Shown here: positions 21,282-31,046 of the stretch, in pieces
Layout of the letters: each line of letters opens with the position of its first letter
Position numbering within the stretch: the first letter of the stretch is position 1
Source of the DNA: Hahellaceae bacterium
GTDB taxonomy: Bacteria; Pseudomonadota; Gammaproteobacteria; Pseudomonadales; Oleiphilaceae
Direction of reading: 5' to 3'
Assembly: GCA_024234575.1 (NCBI GenBank)
Contig: JACKOB010000003.1
Coordinates: 434,001-498,000, forward strand
DNA: 64,000 nucleotides
Notes under the pieces: generated by a model
Told to the model about the DNA's origin: nothing
The model's database searches: none
Seen by the model: the letters and a program-made list of their open reading frames with translations, nothing else
Position numbers and translations under genes: made by a program

Positions 21282-22054
21282 TGACCGTACATCCTCAAGC
21301 CATCGTAGACCCATCCGCAAGGATTGCCGAAGGGGTGAGTATTGGTCCGTGGAGTTATATCGGGCCAGAAGTGGAAATTGGAGCAGGGTGTCGGATTGAA
21401 TCCCATGTTGTCATTAAAGGCCCAACAAAATTGGGCAAAAATAACCGTATATTTCAGTTCTCTAGTATTGGTGAAGAGTGCCAGGATAAAAAATATGCGG
21501 GCGAGCCAACACGTTTAGAAATTGGTGATAATAATATTATCCGTGAAAGCTGCACGATTCATCGAGGCACTGTTCAGGATAATGGGTTGACGTCGATCGG
21601 CAGCAACAATTTGTTTATGGCCTATGTGCATGTTGCGCATGATTGTGTATTGGGCAACAACCTTATACTTGCTAATAATGCAACATTGGCCGGTCATGTA
21701 CATGCAGGTGACTGGGCGATACTTGGTGGTGGCACGATGGTGCATCAGTTTTGCAAGATCGGACAGCACAGCATGAGTGCAGGCGGCAGTATTGTGTTAA
21801 AGGATATCCCGGCCTATGTGATGGCAGGTGGGCAGTCTGCCTCTGCACACGGTCTCAATGTTGAAGGTATGAAGCGTAGAGGGTTCTCTCGCGAAGCGAT
21901 GCAAATGCTTCGTCAAGCTTATAAAACGGTTTATCGACAGGGCCTGACGTTAAAGCAGGCACTTGACGTGTTGGACGCAATTGAGAATCCGTTACCAGAA
22001 TTAACGTTTTTTATAGAGTCACTAAAAAGCTCTGAGCGCGGAATTGTCAGGTAG
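21281..22054 (+). CDS. lpxA: Acyl-ACP-UDP-N-acetylglucosamine O-acyltransferase
   Basis: LpxA catalyses the first step of lipid A synthesis. The 257-residue protein is a left-handed beta-helix with the catalytic His in YVHVAHDCVLGNN and the C-terminal helical domain (GFSREAMQMLRQAYKTVYR). Its start codon overlaps the fabZ stop. Start and end match the E. coli length closely. Confidence 0.97.
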   Translation: MTVHPQAIVDPSARIAEGVSIGPWSYIGPEVEIGAGCRIESHVVIKGPTKLGKNNRIFQFSSIGEECQDKKYAGEPTRLEIGDNNIIRESCTIHRGTVQDNGLTSIGSNNLFMAYVHVAHDCVLGNNLILANNATLAGHVHAGDWAILGGGTMVHQFCKIGQHSMSAGGSIVLKDIPAYVMAGGQSASAHGLNVEGMKRRGFSREAMQMLRQAYKTVYRQGLTLKQALDVLDAIENPLPELTFFIESLKSSERGIVR

Positions 22055-22193
22055 TAGCCAAATATAGTCGCATTTCTTAGGTGTGAAAGCCTTGGCGATG
22101 CGATAATGTGGCCAGATAGTCAATTGTTTTCCGTAAGTTCAGATCACGGATATCGTTTGATCGATGGGTTACAGCAAAGGACCGAAGGTAACC

Positions 22194-23498
22194 ATGAAAG
22201 AGCAGGATAGTAAACTCGACTTAGCCCCACAGCCAACCAATCATATACCCAGCAAAGCATACCCGAAGGCGACCTTCGCTCATTCTGAAGGTTTGGCTGA
22301 AGGTGCTCCCAGCCCTGACGACCTCGTTATAAATCTTGATCCTGTCCGTATTGGTATGGTTGCCGGTGAGATATCTGGGGATATTCTCGGTGCAGGTCTG
22401 ATCCGGGAGTTGCGGAAAAAATTTCCCAATGCTCAGTTTGAAGGTATTGGCGGCCCTTTGATGATTGCAGAAGGGTTTGACAGTCATGTGCCAATGGAAC
22501 GTCTATCGGTGATGGGATTAGTAGAGGTGTTGGGCAGAATCTTTGAGCTGATCGGTATTCGCCGACGGCTAAAAAGGCACTTTTTACAGAATCGTCCTGA
22601 TGTGTTCATAGGTATTGATGCGCCCGATTTCACTTTAGGGCTCGAGTTAGCACTGCGAAAGCAAGGCATAAAAACTGCGCACTATGTTAGCCCATCAGTT
22701 TGGGCCTGGCGGCAAAAGCGAATCTTTAAAATTGCCAGAGCTGTCGATCTAATGCTTACGCTGTTTCCTTTTGAAGCAAAATTCTACGATGAGCATAAAG
22801 TTCCGGTACGGTTTGTGGGGCATCCACTGGCAGATTTAATTCCACTACACAGCTCGAAAGAAAAAAGCAGGCAGGAATTGGGGTTGGACTTGCACAAAAC
22901 GGTTGTTGGACTGTTGCCGGGGAGTCGTTCTGGAGAGATACATTATCTGGGGGATGTTTTTGTCCAGGCGGCCGATCTCATTGCTAAGGCACGGCCGGAT
23001 GTACAGTTTGTGTTGCCCTATGTGAATGATGCGAGGAAGCAGCAAATTGAGGAGGTGCTGGGCAATCACAATTTGGCGCTCTCGATAAAACTGGTACAGG
23101 GGCAATCGAGAACAGTAATGGCCGCATCGGATGTTATTTTGCTTGCCTCGGGTACGGCAACGTTAGAGGCGATGCTGATTAAAAGGCCGATGGTTGTCGC
23201 CTATAGAATGTCTGCCATTACGTACGCAATTATGACGCGGTTAATGAAGGCACCGTTTATTGCTTTACCAAACCTGTTGGCGAACCGGCTGGTGGTGCCA
23301 GAGTTGATACAAGCCCAGGCGTCACCCACGAATCTGGCGAAGGAGGTGTTAAAGCACCTGTCCTCTGCCGAAGATCAGAGGGCGTTAGAGGGGGTTTTTA
23401 CTAATTTGCACAGTAGTCTTCGCCAGGATGCCAGCTCTCAAGCGGCCACAGCGGTTGCTGAGCTGCTAACACGAAAAAACGAGATTCGCGAAAAATAG
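22194..23498 (+). CDS. lpxB: Lipid-A-disaccharide synthase
   Basis: LpxB joins UDP-diacylglucosamine and lipid X to form the lipid A disaccharide. The GT19 core begins at RIGMVAGEISGDILGAGL and continues through GLPGSRSGEIHYL-like and SGTATLEAML blocks. The chosen ATG at 22194 is preceded by AAGGT and gives 434 residues; an upstream ATG at 22164 is possible. In either case there is an unusual N-terminal extension of about 50 residues, polar and Pro-rich, before the residue where most LpxB proteins start. Nothing in that extension looks like a domain. Confidence 0.94.
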   Translation: MKEQDSKLDLAPQPTNHIPSKAYPKATFAHSEGLAEGAPSPDDLVINLDPVRIGMVAGEISGDILGAGLIRELRKKFPNAQFEGIGGPLMIAEGFDSHVPMERLSVMGLVEVLGRIFELIGIRRRLKRHFLQNRPDVFIGIDAPDFTLGLELALRKQGIKTAHYVSPSVWAWRQKRIFKIARAVDLMLTLFPFEAKFYDEHKVPVRFVGHPLADLIPLHSSKEKSRQELGLDLHKTVVGLLPGSRSGEIHYLGDVFVQAADLIAKARPDVQFVLPYVNDARKQQIEEVLGNHNLALSIKLVQGQSRTVMAASDVILLASGTATLEAMLIKRPMVVAYRMSAITYAIMTRLMKAPFIALPNLLANRLVVPELIQAQASPTNLAKEVLKHLSSAEDQRALEGVFTNLHSSLRQDASSQAATAVAELLTRKNEIREK

Positions 23499-23579
23499 AA
23501 CACCTGCTGCGTTTTTGTTTCCTTGTTTACGCTGCGATGTTTGTGCTGGATGCTTTATGTCTAAGAGAGTTTTGTAGAA

Positions 23580-24266
23580 ATGGTTGCAAAATCAAAAGCC
23601 CCATCATCTAAAAAGCACGTACCATTGAGTGCGCCGGTTATACCATACGCAGGTAACTTTCTTGCGGGAGTTGATGAGGTTGGGCGCGGACCACTGATTG
23701 GAGCGGTGGTTACCGCTGCTGTCATCCTTGATCCATCCCGTCCGATAGAAGGTTTAAATGACTCCAAGAAACTTTCTGAGAAACGCCGGGAAGCCTTGGC
23801 GGAAGAAATTAAAGAGAAAGCGCTGGCCTATTCATTTGGGAGGGCGGAAGTTGCTGAAATTGATGAGCTGAATATCCTGCATGCAACGATGTTAGCGATG
23901 AAACGAGCCGTTGAATCTTTACCAGTGGCCGCTGAGTATGTTGTGGTTGATGGTAACCGTTGCCCAGCCCTTGTTGTTCCTTGTCAAGCTGTGGTGAAGG
24001 GCGATGGTCTGGTGTCTTGTATCAGTGCCGCGTCAATACTGGCGAAGGTTTGTAGAGACCGGGAGATGCTGGTGTTATCTGAAGAGTATCCTCAGTTTAA
24101 TTTGGCAAAGAACAAAGGTTATCCTACGAAAGATCATATTGAGGCGATAATGACCGAGGGTGTAACCTGCCACCATCGACGATCATTCAGGCCGGTTATG
24201 GAGGCGCTTCGCTTAAAGGGGGAGTGTTTGCCAGCGGCTAGTTTACAAGGCGAATTTGGTTTTTAA
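23580..24266 (+). CDS. rnhB: Ribonuclease HII
   Basis: RNase HII removes ribonucleotides and RNA primers from DNA hybrids. The metal-binding residues are in [14 protein letters not shown] (Asp32, Glu33) and [10 protein letters not shown], with a further Asp in AKVCRDREM. The protein is 228 residues, with a basic N-terminal extension of about 25. It closes the lpx block; the dnaE-accA genes that often follow in relatives are absent here. Confidence 0.96.
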   Translation: MVAKSKAPSSKKHVPLSAPVIPYAGNFLAGVDEVGRGPLIGAVVTAAVILDPSRPIEGLNDSKKLSEKRREALAEEIKEKALAYSFGRAEVAEIDELNILHATMLAMKRAVESLPVAAEYVVVDGNRCPALVVPCQAVVKGDGLVSCISAASILAKVCRDREMLVLSEEYPQFNLAKNKGYPTKDHIEAIMTEGVTCHHRRSFRPVMEALRLKGECLPAASLQGEFGF

Positions 24267-24304
24267 GTCTTGGGAATTTTGAACACATGAAACAGGCAAT
24301 AAAA

Positions 24305-24330
24305 AAGGAGGCTTAAAAACCTCCTTATTT
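24305..24330. terminator. Bidirectional terminator between rnhB and fdxA
   Basis: A stem AAGGAGG (24305-24311) with CCTCCTT (24320-24326) is flanked by an A-run on the left and T-rich sequence on the right, serving two convergent genes. Confidence 0.85.
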
Positions 24331-24342
24331 ATTTGATAAAGA

Positions 24343-24666
24343 CTACTTTTCCAGATACTGCAATTTACCTTCCACGCCGTCCCATTGCTCGGCATCAGGG
24401 AGGGAATCTTTTTTCTCGGTGATGTTGGGCCATTTCTGGCAAAGATCGGCGTTTAGTTCAATGTAGGCGGTCTGGTTTGCGGGTAGTTCGTCTTCAGAGA
24501 ATATCGCATTTGCCGGGCACTCTGGCTCGCAAAGGGCGCAATCAATGCACTCGTCCGGATCGATTACCAGGAAGTTAGGGCCTTCATAAAAACAGTCGAC
24601 CGGGCAAACCTCAACGCAATCGGTGTATTTACACTTAATACAGTTATCAGTTACCACAAATGTCAT
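24343..24666 (-). CDS. fdxA: 7Fe ferredoxin FdxA
   Basis: A seven-iron ferredoxin (one [3Fe-4S], one [4Fe-4S]). The open frame extends to 24717, but the family N-terminus [17 protein letters not shown] begins at the ATG at 24666, giving exactly 107 residues. Cysteines 9, 12, 17, 21 and 40, 43, 46, 50 fit the two cluster motifs ([22 protein letters not shown]). The neighbouring mutS is normal for Pseudomonas-like genomes. Its redox partner is unknown. Confidence 0.96.
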   Translation of the reverse strand: MTFVVTDNCIKCKYTDCVEVCPVDCFYEGPNFLVIDPDECIDCALCEPECPANAIFSEDELPANQTAYIELNADLCQKWPNITEKKDSLPDAEQWDGVEGKLQYLEK

Positions 24667-24925
24667 TGGTTTACTCCCATCATCGCTTTCGCCTGCGTTT
24701 TTGAGCAGACATGTCAAAATGTAACGTAAAAATGCTAAGTGCTATCGCAACGCAAAAACCAGTTCGCATTTTCCGGATTGGATTCGTCAGAAAATTCTAG
24801 GTGCGTATTTTAGGCATAGCCTGTATAGCAGGCAAGCTAAACCAGAAAATACAGTTAAAATTCTGCGGCTGTTCGCTAAATAGAACGCTTATTGCCTCTT
24901 TGCTCTCTTTAACACGGACATAGAC

Positions 24926-27523
24926 TTAATGCTTTTTGGCAAGCTGGGACTTTAGCTTGTAGAGTAAAGTCAGCGCGGCAAGCGGTGTCATGTTGTCTGT
25001 ATCGAGCGCCAGCAGTTCCTTCTCAGTTTCTGTTGGTTCAAGGCTGGCAAACATGTCTCCTTGGGCAAACGTTGCAGAGGCCGCTTCGTATACTGCTTTT
25101 CCTTTTTGCTTCGTTGGGATGTTTGCGGCATTTTCAAGTTTTTGCAGCTGCTGTTTTGCCTGACTGATCACGCTATGAGGTACTCCGGCAAGCTTGGCGA
25201 CCTGCAGACCGTAGCTTTTGCTGGCAGGCCCCTGATGCACAGAGTGCAGAAAGATAATGGAGTCCTCGTGCTCGGTTGCTGTTAAATGGACGTTGGCGAC
25301 ATTCTTAAGAGTTTCTGGCAGCGCGGTCATCTCGAAATAATGAGTCGCAAATAACGTAAACGAGTGCGTGTGGCGGGCCAAATGCTCTGCTGCGGACCAG
25401 GCTAGTGAAAGGCCATCAAAGGTGCTGGTGCCTCTTCCCACTTCGTCCATTAGAACAAGGCTTGAGGAGGTGGCATTATTAAGAATATTGGCGGTTTCGG
25501 TCATCTCAACCATAAATGTAGAGCGGCCGCCGGCGATATCATCGGATGATCCCATGCGGGTAAAAATGCGATCAATTGGGCCAATCACCGCTCTTTCGGC
25601 AGGTACAAAACTTCCTGTATGCGCCAGCAGAGTAATCAACGCGGTTTGGCGCATATAGGTTGATTTACCTCCCATGTTTGGGCCAGTAATAATAAGCATC
25701 TGCTTGTCTGCATCGAGGTGCAAATCATTGGGCACAAATGGCGTATCCAGCAGTTGTTCAATGACTGGATGTCTCCCGCCAGCTATTTCAAGACGGTTTT
25801 CGGTGACTAATTCTGGACGGTTGAGATTGAGGGCTTGGGCGCGTTCAGCAAAATTATTGAGCACATCCAATTCAGCAACGGCTGTGGCGGTTTGCTTTAA
25901 TGGCTCGAGATTGTCGCAAAGCGTGTCTATAAGTTCTTCATAAAGATGCTTTTCGCGGCTTAAAGCACGGCTTTTACTGCTTAACGCTTTATCTTCAAAT
26001 GCTTTTAACTCTGGTGTTATAAACCGTTCGGCATTTTTCAGGGTTTGTCGTCGTATATATTCTGTAGGTGCCTGATCTGCCTGACCTTTACTTATCTCGA
26101 TAAAATAACCGTGGACGCGGTTATAACCCACTTTTAATGATGCGATACCTGTGCGTTCTTTTTCTTGTATCTCAAGTTTAACTAAAAACTCGCCAGCGTT
26201 TTCACTCAGGGCACGCAGTTCGTCCAGTTCACTATCAAACCCAGGTTTGATGACACCTCCTTCGCGAATAACTACGGGAGGGTTATCTATGATGGCATTG
26301 CTGAGCAATGTCACCAAGTCTGGATGCACGCCAATTTTGCTGGCGAGCCCCGAGAGATATTCACCGGGTATCAGTGCCAGCTGTTGCTGAAGTGAGGGCA
26401 GCGAATCGAGGGAATCCCTCAGTCTCGCCAGGTCTCGGGGGCGTGCAGATTTTAGGGCGATACGGCTAAGAATTCGCTCGATATCACCAATGTGTTTGAG
26501 GGTATCTAGAAGAGATTCGTAATGGTAGTCAGCTACCAGATTACTAACCGTATCCTGCCGTTGACTTAGCTCGGTTCTGCAGCGAATTGGGCGGTTGAGC
26601 CAGCGGCGCAGCATGCGACTGCCCATTGCTGTGCTAGTTTTATCCATCACCCAGGCCAACGTATGTTTCGTTTCCCCCATGAGATTGACATCGATTTCAA
26701 GGTTTCGACGGGATGCCATATCCAGAATTACCGTTTCTTCGCGACGTTCGCGAGATAGAGTATTGATATGAGGGAGCGCACCTCTTTGTGTATCTTTCAC
26801 GTATTGTAGCAAACAGCCTGCAGCGCATAAGGCGAGAGACAGGTCGTCACAATCAAAGCCACTGAGGTCGCGGGTTTGAAACTGTTGCGTAAGCAGTCGA
26901 CGGCTGCTCTCGATATCAAAACTCCACTCTGGTTGTCGTCTGATGCCACTAAAATTATCGACCAATGTTGTAAATGGAAATGACTCACTGATCAGTAGCT
27001 CAGAAGGCAAAAGTCGTTGGAGTTCACTGGCCAGGGCATCTTCGGTTTTAACTTCCATAACGCAAAAGCGACCACAGCTGATATCTAAAAACGCAATACC
27101 GAACTGATTTTCGCGAAAATGTATCGCCGCGATAAGGTTATCCCTTTTTTCGTCAAGAAAAGCTTCATCGGTGAGGGTGCCAGGCGTGATGACTCGCACC
27201 ACTTGTCTTTCGACAGGGCCTTTACTGGTTGCAGGATCGCCTATTTGCTCGCAGATTGCGATGGATTGGCCGAGCCTGACCAGTCGGGCCACATAACTTT
27301 CGGCGGCATGAAATGGCAGGCCGGCCATAGGAATGGGTTGTCCAGCGGATTGGCCCCTTGCAGTTAGCGTTATATCCAACAGCTCGGCCGCTTTTTTGGC
27401 ATCGTCGAAGAACAATTCATAAAAATCGCCCATGCGATAAAAAAGCATGTCCTTTGGGTGTTGAGCTTTTAGCTTAAGATACTGTTGCATCATAGGCGTG
27501 TGTTGTTGATTTTTATCAGTCAT
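24926..27523 (-). CDS. mutS: DNA mismatch repair protein MutS
   Basis: MutS recognises mismatches and starts methyl-directed repair. The mismatch-wedging motif GDFYELFF lies near the N-terminus; connector, core, clamp and ATPase domains follow, with Walker [26 protein letters not shown] and a C-terminal dimerisation tail. The open frame reaches 27604, but homology begins only at the ATG at 27523 ([15 protein letters not shown]), giving 865 residues. The start is divergent from cinA. Confidence 0.96.
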   Translation of the reverse strand: MTDKNQQHTPMMQQYLKLKAQHPKDMLFYRMGDFYELFFDDAKKAAELLDITLTARGQSAGQPIPMAGLPFHAAESYVARLVRLGQSIAICEQIGDPATSKGPVERQVVRVITPGTLTDEAFLDEKRDNLIAAIHFRENQFGIAFLDISCGRFCVMEVKTEDALASELQRLLPSELLISESFPFTTLVDNFSGIRRQPEWSFDIESSRRLLTQQFQTRDLSGFDCDDLSLALCAAGCLLQYVKDTQRGALPHINTLSRERREETVILDMASRRNLEIDVNLMGETKHTLAWVMDKTSTAMGSRMLRRWLNRPIRCRTELSQRQDTVSNLVADYHYESLLDTLKHIGDIERILSRIALKSARPRDLARLRDSLDSLPSLQQQLALIPGEYLSGLASKIGVHPDLVTLLSNAIIDNPPVVIREGGVIKPGFDSELDELRALSENAGEFLVKLEIQEKERTGIASLKVGYNRVHGYFIEISKGQADQAPTEYIRRQTLKNAERFITPELKAFEDKALSSKSRALSREKHLYEELIDTLCDNLEPLKQTATAVAELDVLNNFAERAQALNLNRPELVTENRLEIAGGRHPVIEQLLDTPFVPNDLHLDADKQMLIITGPNMGGKSTYMRQTALITLLAHTGSFVPAERAVIGPIDRIFTRMGSSDDIAGGRSTFMVEMTETANILNNATSSSLVLMDEVGRGTSTFDGLSLAWSAAEHLARHTHSFTLFATHYFEMTALPETLKNVANVHLTATEHEDSIIFLHSVHQGPASKSYGLQVAKLAGVPHSVISQAKQQLQKLENAANIPTKQKGKAVYEAASATFAQGDMFASLEPTETEKELLALDTDNMTPLAALTLLYKLKSQLAKKH

Positions 27524-27665
27524 GATGTAGAGCAGATCCCTGAATGAAATTATCGATAGAGCGCGCAAACCCGGCATGCATCTGATGAGTTGATGGAAAT
27601 TCACTGGTCTTGCTGGTAAAAAGACGACATTGTAAAGAAATTCTTACGGTGGGGTAAGTCGTAAA

Positions 27666-28214
27666 ATGGAACTCGAAACTGACGGCAAGTTCGTAGAACT
27701 GTTGCAGCCTTCCGAAAAGGCACTGAGTGAAGAGAGTCTGCATCAACTAGCTTCAGACCTGATCAAAAATCTACGGCAGAAACAGTTACAGATTGGCGTC
27801 GCCGAGTCCTGTTCGGGGGGGTGGATTGCAAAGCTGATCACCGATGTAGCGGGTTGTTCAGATGTATTTCAGGGTTCACTGGTGACATATTCGAATGTCG
27901 CCAAACAGAAGCTACTTGGTGTTTCCCCGGCTGGCATAGATACATATGGCGCGGTTAGCCGTGAGGTCGTGTGCGAAATGGCCGCTGGCGTGTTGCGTGT
28001 TTTACCTGCAGATTGCTCTGTGGCGGTAAGTGGTGTCGCAGGGCCCGGCGGTGGGAGTGAGCAAAAGCCGGTAGGGACTGTCTGGATTTGTTGGCAATTG
28101 AAAGACGTTTCTGTCGCGCACCGGTTTGTTTTTGATGGTGACCGGGAGAGTATTCGACGAGCGACCTGCTATTGCGCACTTGAGGGAATGAGGCAATGGC
28201 TGGTCACCGGTTAA
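27666..28214 (+). CDS. pncC: CinA C-terminal domain protein / nicotinamide-nucleotide amidohydrolase
   Basis: The 182-residue protein is the stand-alone CinA C-terminal domain, which deamidates nicotinamide mononucleotide to nicotinate mononucleotide and recycles NAD breakdown products. VAESCSGGWIA carries the catalytic Ser/Lys region nucleophile and VSGVAGPGGGSEQKPVGTVW is the second signature. The first 30 residues are variable. It lies directly upstream of recA, a conserved linkage, with the recA control region between them. Confidence 0.9.
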   Translation: MELETDGKFVELLQPSEKALSEESLHQLASDLIKNLRQKQLQIGVAESCSGGWIAKLITDVAGCSDVFQGSLVTYSNVAKQKLLGVSPAGIDTYGAVSREVVCEMAAGVLRVLPADCSVAVSGVAGPGGGSEQKPVGTVWICWQLKDVSVAHRFVFDGDRESIRRATCYCALEGMRQWLVTG

Positions 28215-28262
28215 GTATGGTAAAAAATTCTAGAAAGCGCTGGTTTGACCGAGCGTAATATG

Positions 28263-28285
28263 TATAATGCTGTCTATATATACAG
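28263..28285 (+). promoter_or_regulatory. recA promoter -10 and LexA (SOS) box
   Basis: CTGTCTATATATACAG at 28270-28285 is a perfect CTGT-N8-ACAG LexA site. It directly follows a consensus -10 TATAAT (28263-28268), so bound LexA would cover the transcription start. The -35 is not clear: TTGACC at 28245 is only 12 bases upstream of the -10, and the hexamer at 17 bases is poor. SOS control of recA is the established role of such a box. Confidence 0.9.
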
Positions 28286-28424
28286 TTAAATGGTTTCGTA
28301 AATAACAGCGTGATGATAATAAATCACATTGTTCGCTCAAAGTAATGAAGCGTGGTAGACAAGGTATCTGTGGCTGTAGCCCCTTAATTATCACGCCATT
28401 GGTTTAATAAACTTTAGAGGTTTC

Positions 28425-29474
28425 ATGATGGATGACAATAAAAAGAAAGCGCTAGGTGCAGCCCTTTCACAAATCGAAAAGCAATTTGGTAAGGGTGCCA
28501 TCATGAAAATGGGTGATCAGCCCAGAGAAATGATTCCTTCTGTATCTACGGGCTCGTTAGGTTTAGATATTGCCTTGGGGATTGGCGGCTTGCCTTATGG
28601 TCGTATTGTAGAAATTTATGGGCCAGAGAGTTCGGGAAAGACCACGTTAACCTTACAAGTCGTTGCCGAAGCCCAGAAAAAAGGAAAGACTTGTGCCTTT
28701 ATCGATGCAGAGCACGCCCTTGATCCATTATATGCAGAAAAGCTGGGTGTAAACGTAGACGAACTGCTTGTATCGCAGCCTGACACTGGTGAGCAGGCGC
28801 TTGAAATCGCTGATATGCTGGTTCGCTCGGGAGCTGTTGATGTGATCGTTGTGGATTCGGTGGCAGCATTGACGCCCAAAGCAGAAATCGAAGGGGAAAT
28901 GGGTGATACACACGTTGGGCTTCAGGCGCGTTTGATGTCACAGGCTTTACGAAAAATCACCGGAAACATCAAAAATGCAAATTGCTTGTGCATTTTTATC
29001 AACCAGATCCGTATGAAAATTGGTGTTATGTTTGGAAGCCCAGAAACGACCACCGGCGGTAATGCGTTGAAGTTTTACGCATCTGTCAGGCTTGATATTC
29101 GACGAACTGGCGCAGTAAAAGAAGGCGATGAAGTCGTTGGTAATGAAACCCGCGTGAAAGTTGTTAAGAATAAAGTCTCCCCGCCATTTAAACAGGCGGA
29201 CTTCCAGATTATGTATGGTTCTGGCATTTATCATATGGGCGAAGTGATAGATATCGGTGTCAAAGAGGGCTTTGTAGATAAGGCTGGTGCTTGGTACAGC
29301 TACAAGGGAGATAAGATCGGTCAGGGTAAGGCTAATGCTGCCAAGTTTCTGGAAAGTAACAGGGAAATTGCCGAAGAAATTGAAAAGTCTATTCGCACAA
29401 AACTTATGCCCGATCTTAAAACACAGGATGCCGCAAGAAAAGAGGCTGCTGCTTTATTAGAAGGGTTGTCATAA
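28425..29474 (+). CDS. recA: Recombinase A
   Basis: RecA forms filaments on single-stranded DNA, catalyses strand exchange and triggers LexA self-cleavage. Walker A is [30 protein letters not shown], the L1/L2 DNA-binding loops (MSQALRKI and [14 protein letters not shown]... region) and the acidic-variable C-terminus are present. The length of 349 residues is normal. A recX gene, often found next, is absent; a terminator follows instead. Confidence 0.98.
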   Translation: MMDDNKKKALGAALSQIEKQFGKGAIMKMGDQPREMIPSVSTGSLGLDIALGIGGLPYGRIVEIYGPESSGKTTLTLQVVAEAQKKGKTCAFIDAEHALDPLYAEKLGVNVDELLVSQPDTGEQALEIADMLVRSGAVDVIVVDSVAALTPKAEIEGEMGDTHVGLQARLMSQALRKITGNIKNANCLCIFINQIRMKIGVMFGSPETTTGGNALKFYASVRLDIRRTGAVKEGDEVVGNETRVKVVKNKVSPPFKQADFQIMYGSGIYHMGEVIDIGVKEGFVDKAGAWYSYKGDKIGQGKANAAKFLESNREIAEEIEKSIRTKLMPDLKTQDAARKEAAALLEGLS

Positions 29475-29494
29475 TACGTGTATCTGTGGACCCT

Positions 29495-29523
29495 AAAACC
29501 CTGCGATGCAGGGTTTTTTTTTA
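29495..29523 (+). terminator. Intrinsic terminator after recA
   Basis: A perfect 10-bp stem AAAACCCTGC (29495-29504) with 29508-29517 and a 3-base loop, followed by more than six T residues. Confidence 0.92.
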
Positions 29524-29553
29524 GGGTGTTAGTGAGGACTGGGCTATATTGAA

Positions 29554-29700
29554 AGTTAAGAGTTAAGAGTTAAGAGTTAAGAGTTAAGAGTTAAGAGTTA
29601 AGAGTTAAGAGTTAAGAGTTAAGAGTTAAGAGTTAAGAGTTAAGAGTTAAGAGTTAAGAGTTAAGAGTTAAGAGTTAAGAGTTAAGAGTTAAGAGTTAAG
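29554..29700 (+). repeat. 21 perfect tandem copies of a 7-bp unit (AGTTAAG)
   Basis: The unit AGTTAAG repeats 21 times without a single mismatch over 147 bases. Because seven is not a multiple of three, every forward frame meets a TAA every 21 bases, and the reverse strand does too, so the array cannot be coding. It ends exactly where the ribosome-binding site of the next gene begins (AAGGGG at 29698-29703, made partly from the last repeat). Perfect short repeats of this length are prone to copy-number change by slippage. Confidence 0.98.
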
Positions 29701-29710
29701 GGGTGATTTT

Positions 29711-29893
29711 ATGATTAAATGGGTGGTATTAGCTGCAGTTGTTGCGGTTATCGTTTTATGGCTTAAGAAAGGTAGGCAGAAAAATGCAGTAATTGATCCG
29801 GATGTTAGGGCGCTCGATCAAAAGCGCTTTTATGTTACGCCAGGGAAGAAAGACGATAATCCCCCCGACGATCATGAGAGTACCTCACTATAG
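29711..29893 (+). CDS. Small single-TM membrane protein, 60 aa
   Basis: A 60-residue protein with an N-terminal hydrophobic helix (about residues 3-18, MIKWVVLAAVVAVIVLWLKK) followed by a basic stop-transfer stretch and a polar tail of about 40 residues (PGKKDDNPPDDHESTS). It would lie in the inner membrane with the tail in the cytoplasm. The ATG has an excellent AAGGGG site seven bases upstream, formed at the edge of the 7-bp repeat array. No family is recognised. The good ribosome-binding site makes it likely real. Confidence 0.65.
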   Translation: MIKWVVLAAVVAVIVLWLKKGRQKNAVIDPDVRALDQKRFYVTPGKKDDNPPDDHESTSL

Positions 29894-29920
29894 TTTTGGG
29901 GGGCATGCGGTTTTAAAAAA

Positions 29921-30301
29921 TCAGATGAATGGTAATGGGTTATGTGTTCTGGCTACTGCCGCGATGTAGAGGAACACCACGATTGCTGCAAAAAAGGCAA
30001 TGGTGCGTACCTGTTTGTTCTTCCCTCTTTTGATGGCAACCGTACCTATGCCTATATATACCAGCAGTGCAATAAGTTTGGCGGTTAACCAGCTTTGTAC
30101 AAATGGGTACTGATTGATCGTAAACGTGAGGGCAATGGCTGATGCTAATAGCAATGTATCAACAATATGCGGCATAACACGGAAGAACTTTTTCTGTAAC
30201 ATTCCTGATTCTGCCATCATTAAAATTCCTCTAACGATAAACAAGAACAAAGATATGACAACAAATAGCATGTGGGCGTGTTTTAAGGCGGCATAAGACA
30301 T
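29921..30301 (-). CDS. SirB2-family membrane protein
   Basis: A 126-residue polytopic protein with four hydrophobic segments, matching the SirB2 family (named from a Salmonella invasion-gene region). The N-terminal LKHAHMLFVVISLFLFIVRG with a His in the first helix and a Leu/Arg motif, and AKLIALLVYIGIGTVAIKRG are typical. The molecular function of the family is not established. It is convergent with the small gene at 29711 and separated from it by only 27 bases. Confidence 0.85.
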   Translation of the reverse strand: MSYAALKHAHMLFVVISLFLFIVRGILMMAESGMLQKKFFRVMPHIVDTLLLASAIALTFTINQYPFVQSWLTAKLIALLVYIGIGTVAIKRGKNKQVRTIAFFAAIVVFLYIAAVARTHNPLPFI

Positions 30302-30410
30302 GGTTGTGCGGGAAGCTCCTGTTTTAAATTAACTGAGGTAGAAGAAAAGCGAGGCAACTTGTGGTGCTTTTTCGTGGTGTGGTCGGTTAGAAAATTACTG
30401 TGCAAATAAA

Positions 30411-30851
30411 TTAAGACTGTGCCTTTTCTTGATACTGGCTGTTATAGAGACTTTCTATTCTGGAGAGAGCATTATCTTCTTCCCGGGAGTATAGCTTGCT
30501 ATCCAGGCAGTAGCTGAATGTAAGTCCATAACGAAAGTATCTGCCTTCCTGAGTGGCACTCGAAACCACTGCCTTGATGTTAGATTGGCAGATATATTTA
30601 CCTTTAAAGTCGATCAATACTTTTTCGCCCTCGCGAAAGCGTACGCCGCATTCGATTGCCATGCCATAGCGATTAATGTCGAGACATTTAACTTCTTCAG
30701 ATCGCCGAAATATATTCAGTACGCCAGCAGGACGAAGCGTCACGCCAAGGCACGGAGCGGCGTGACGTGATTTAATTCGACGTTCCTGAAAGCGGGAAAA
30801 CGTACAATCCTTCATGTTTTGTCGCCACTCATCTGTATTTGTTTTTAGCAA
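30411..30851 (-). CDS. PilZ-like domain protein
   Basis: A 146-residue soluble protein that resembles a PilZ domain. ERRIKSRH near residue 25 matches the RxxxR c-di-GMP motif, CLDINRYGMAI matches the position of the D/N-x-S-x-x-G motif but has Asn in place of Ser, and RYGLTF closes the barrel. Binding of c-di-GMP is therefore plausible but not certain. Neighbours give no partner. The alternative is a PilZ-fold protein that has lost ligand binding. Confidence 0.6.
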   Translation of the reverse strand: MLKTNTDEWRQNMKDCTFSRFQERRIKSRHAAPCLGVTLRPAGVLNIFRRSEEVKCLDINRYGMAIECGVRFREGEKVLIDFKGKYICQSNIKAVVSSATQEGRYFRYGLTFSYCLDSKLYSREEDNALSRIESLYNSQYQEKAQS

Positions 30852-30929
30852 CAGTTTCTAGCACCCCTAATCAAAAAGTATAATTGTTTTTATATATTAA
30901 TGGTTGCAGGCCAGTCATTTTAACGATTG

Positions 30930-30960
30930 TTGACAAAACATGGAACCATTTTCTTATAAT
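30930..30960 (+). promoter_or_regulatory. Consensus sigma-70 promoter without an obvious gene
   Basis: A perfect TTGACA (30930-30935) and a perfect TATAAT (30955-30960) lie 19 bases apart, followed by a GGCCGC discriminator. No convincing open frame follows on this strand before 31470, and the next gene (31047-31355) lies on the opposite strand. It may drive a small RNA, a long leader, or an antisense transcript. Confidence 0.6.
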
Positions 30961-31046
30961 GGCCGCTTATCAATCATGTTATTAATGTGGTTTCAGTGAG
31001 TGTTTGCGTGGTTGTGGGCGATTATTAAAATTATAAATCTCCCGGT

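Noticed and set aside
28245..28268. TTGACC/TATAAT as a normal recA promoter pair
   Set aside because: The spacing is only 12 bases, too short for sigma-70; only the -10 and LexA box were kept.
29554..29700. The 7-bp repeat as a CRISPR array or coding repeat
   Set aside because: There are no spacers between units, and all frames contain frequent stops.
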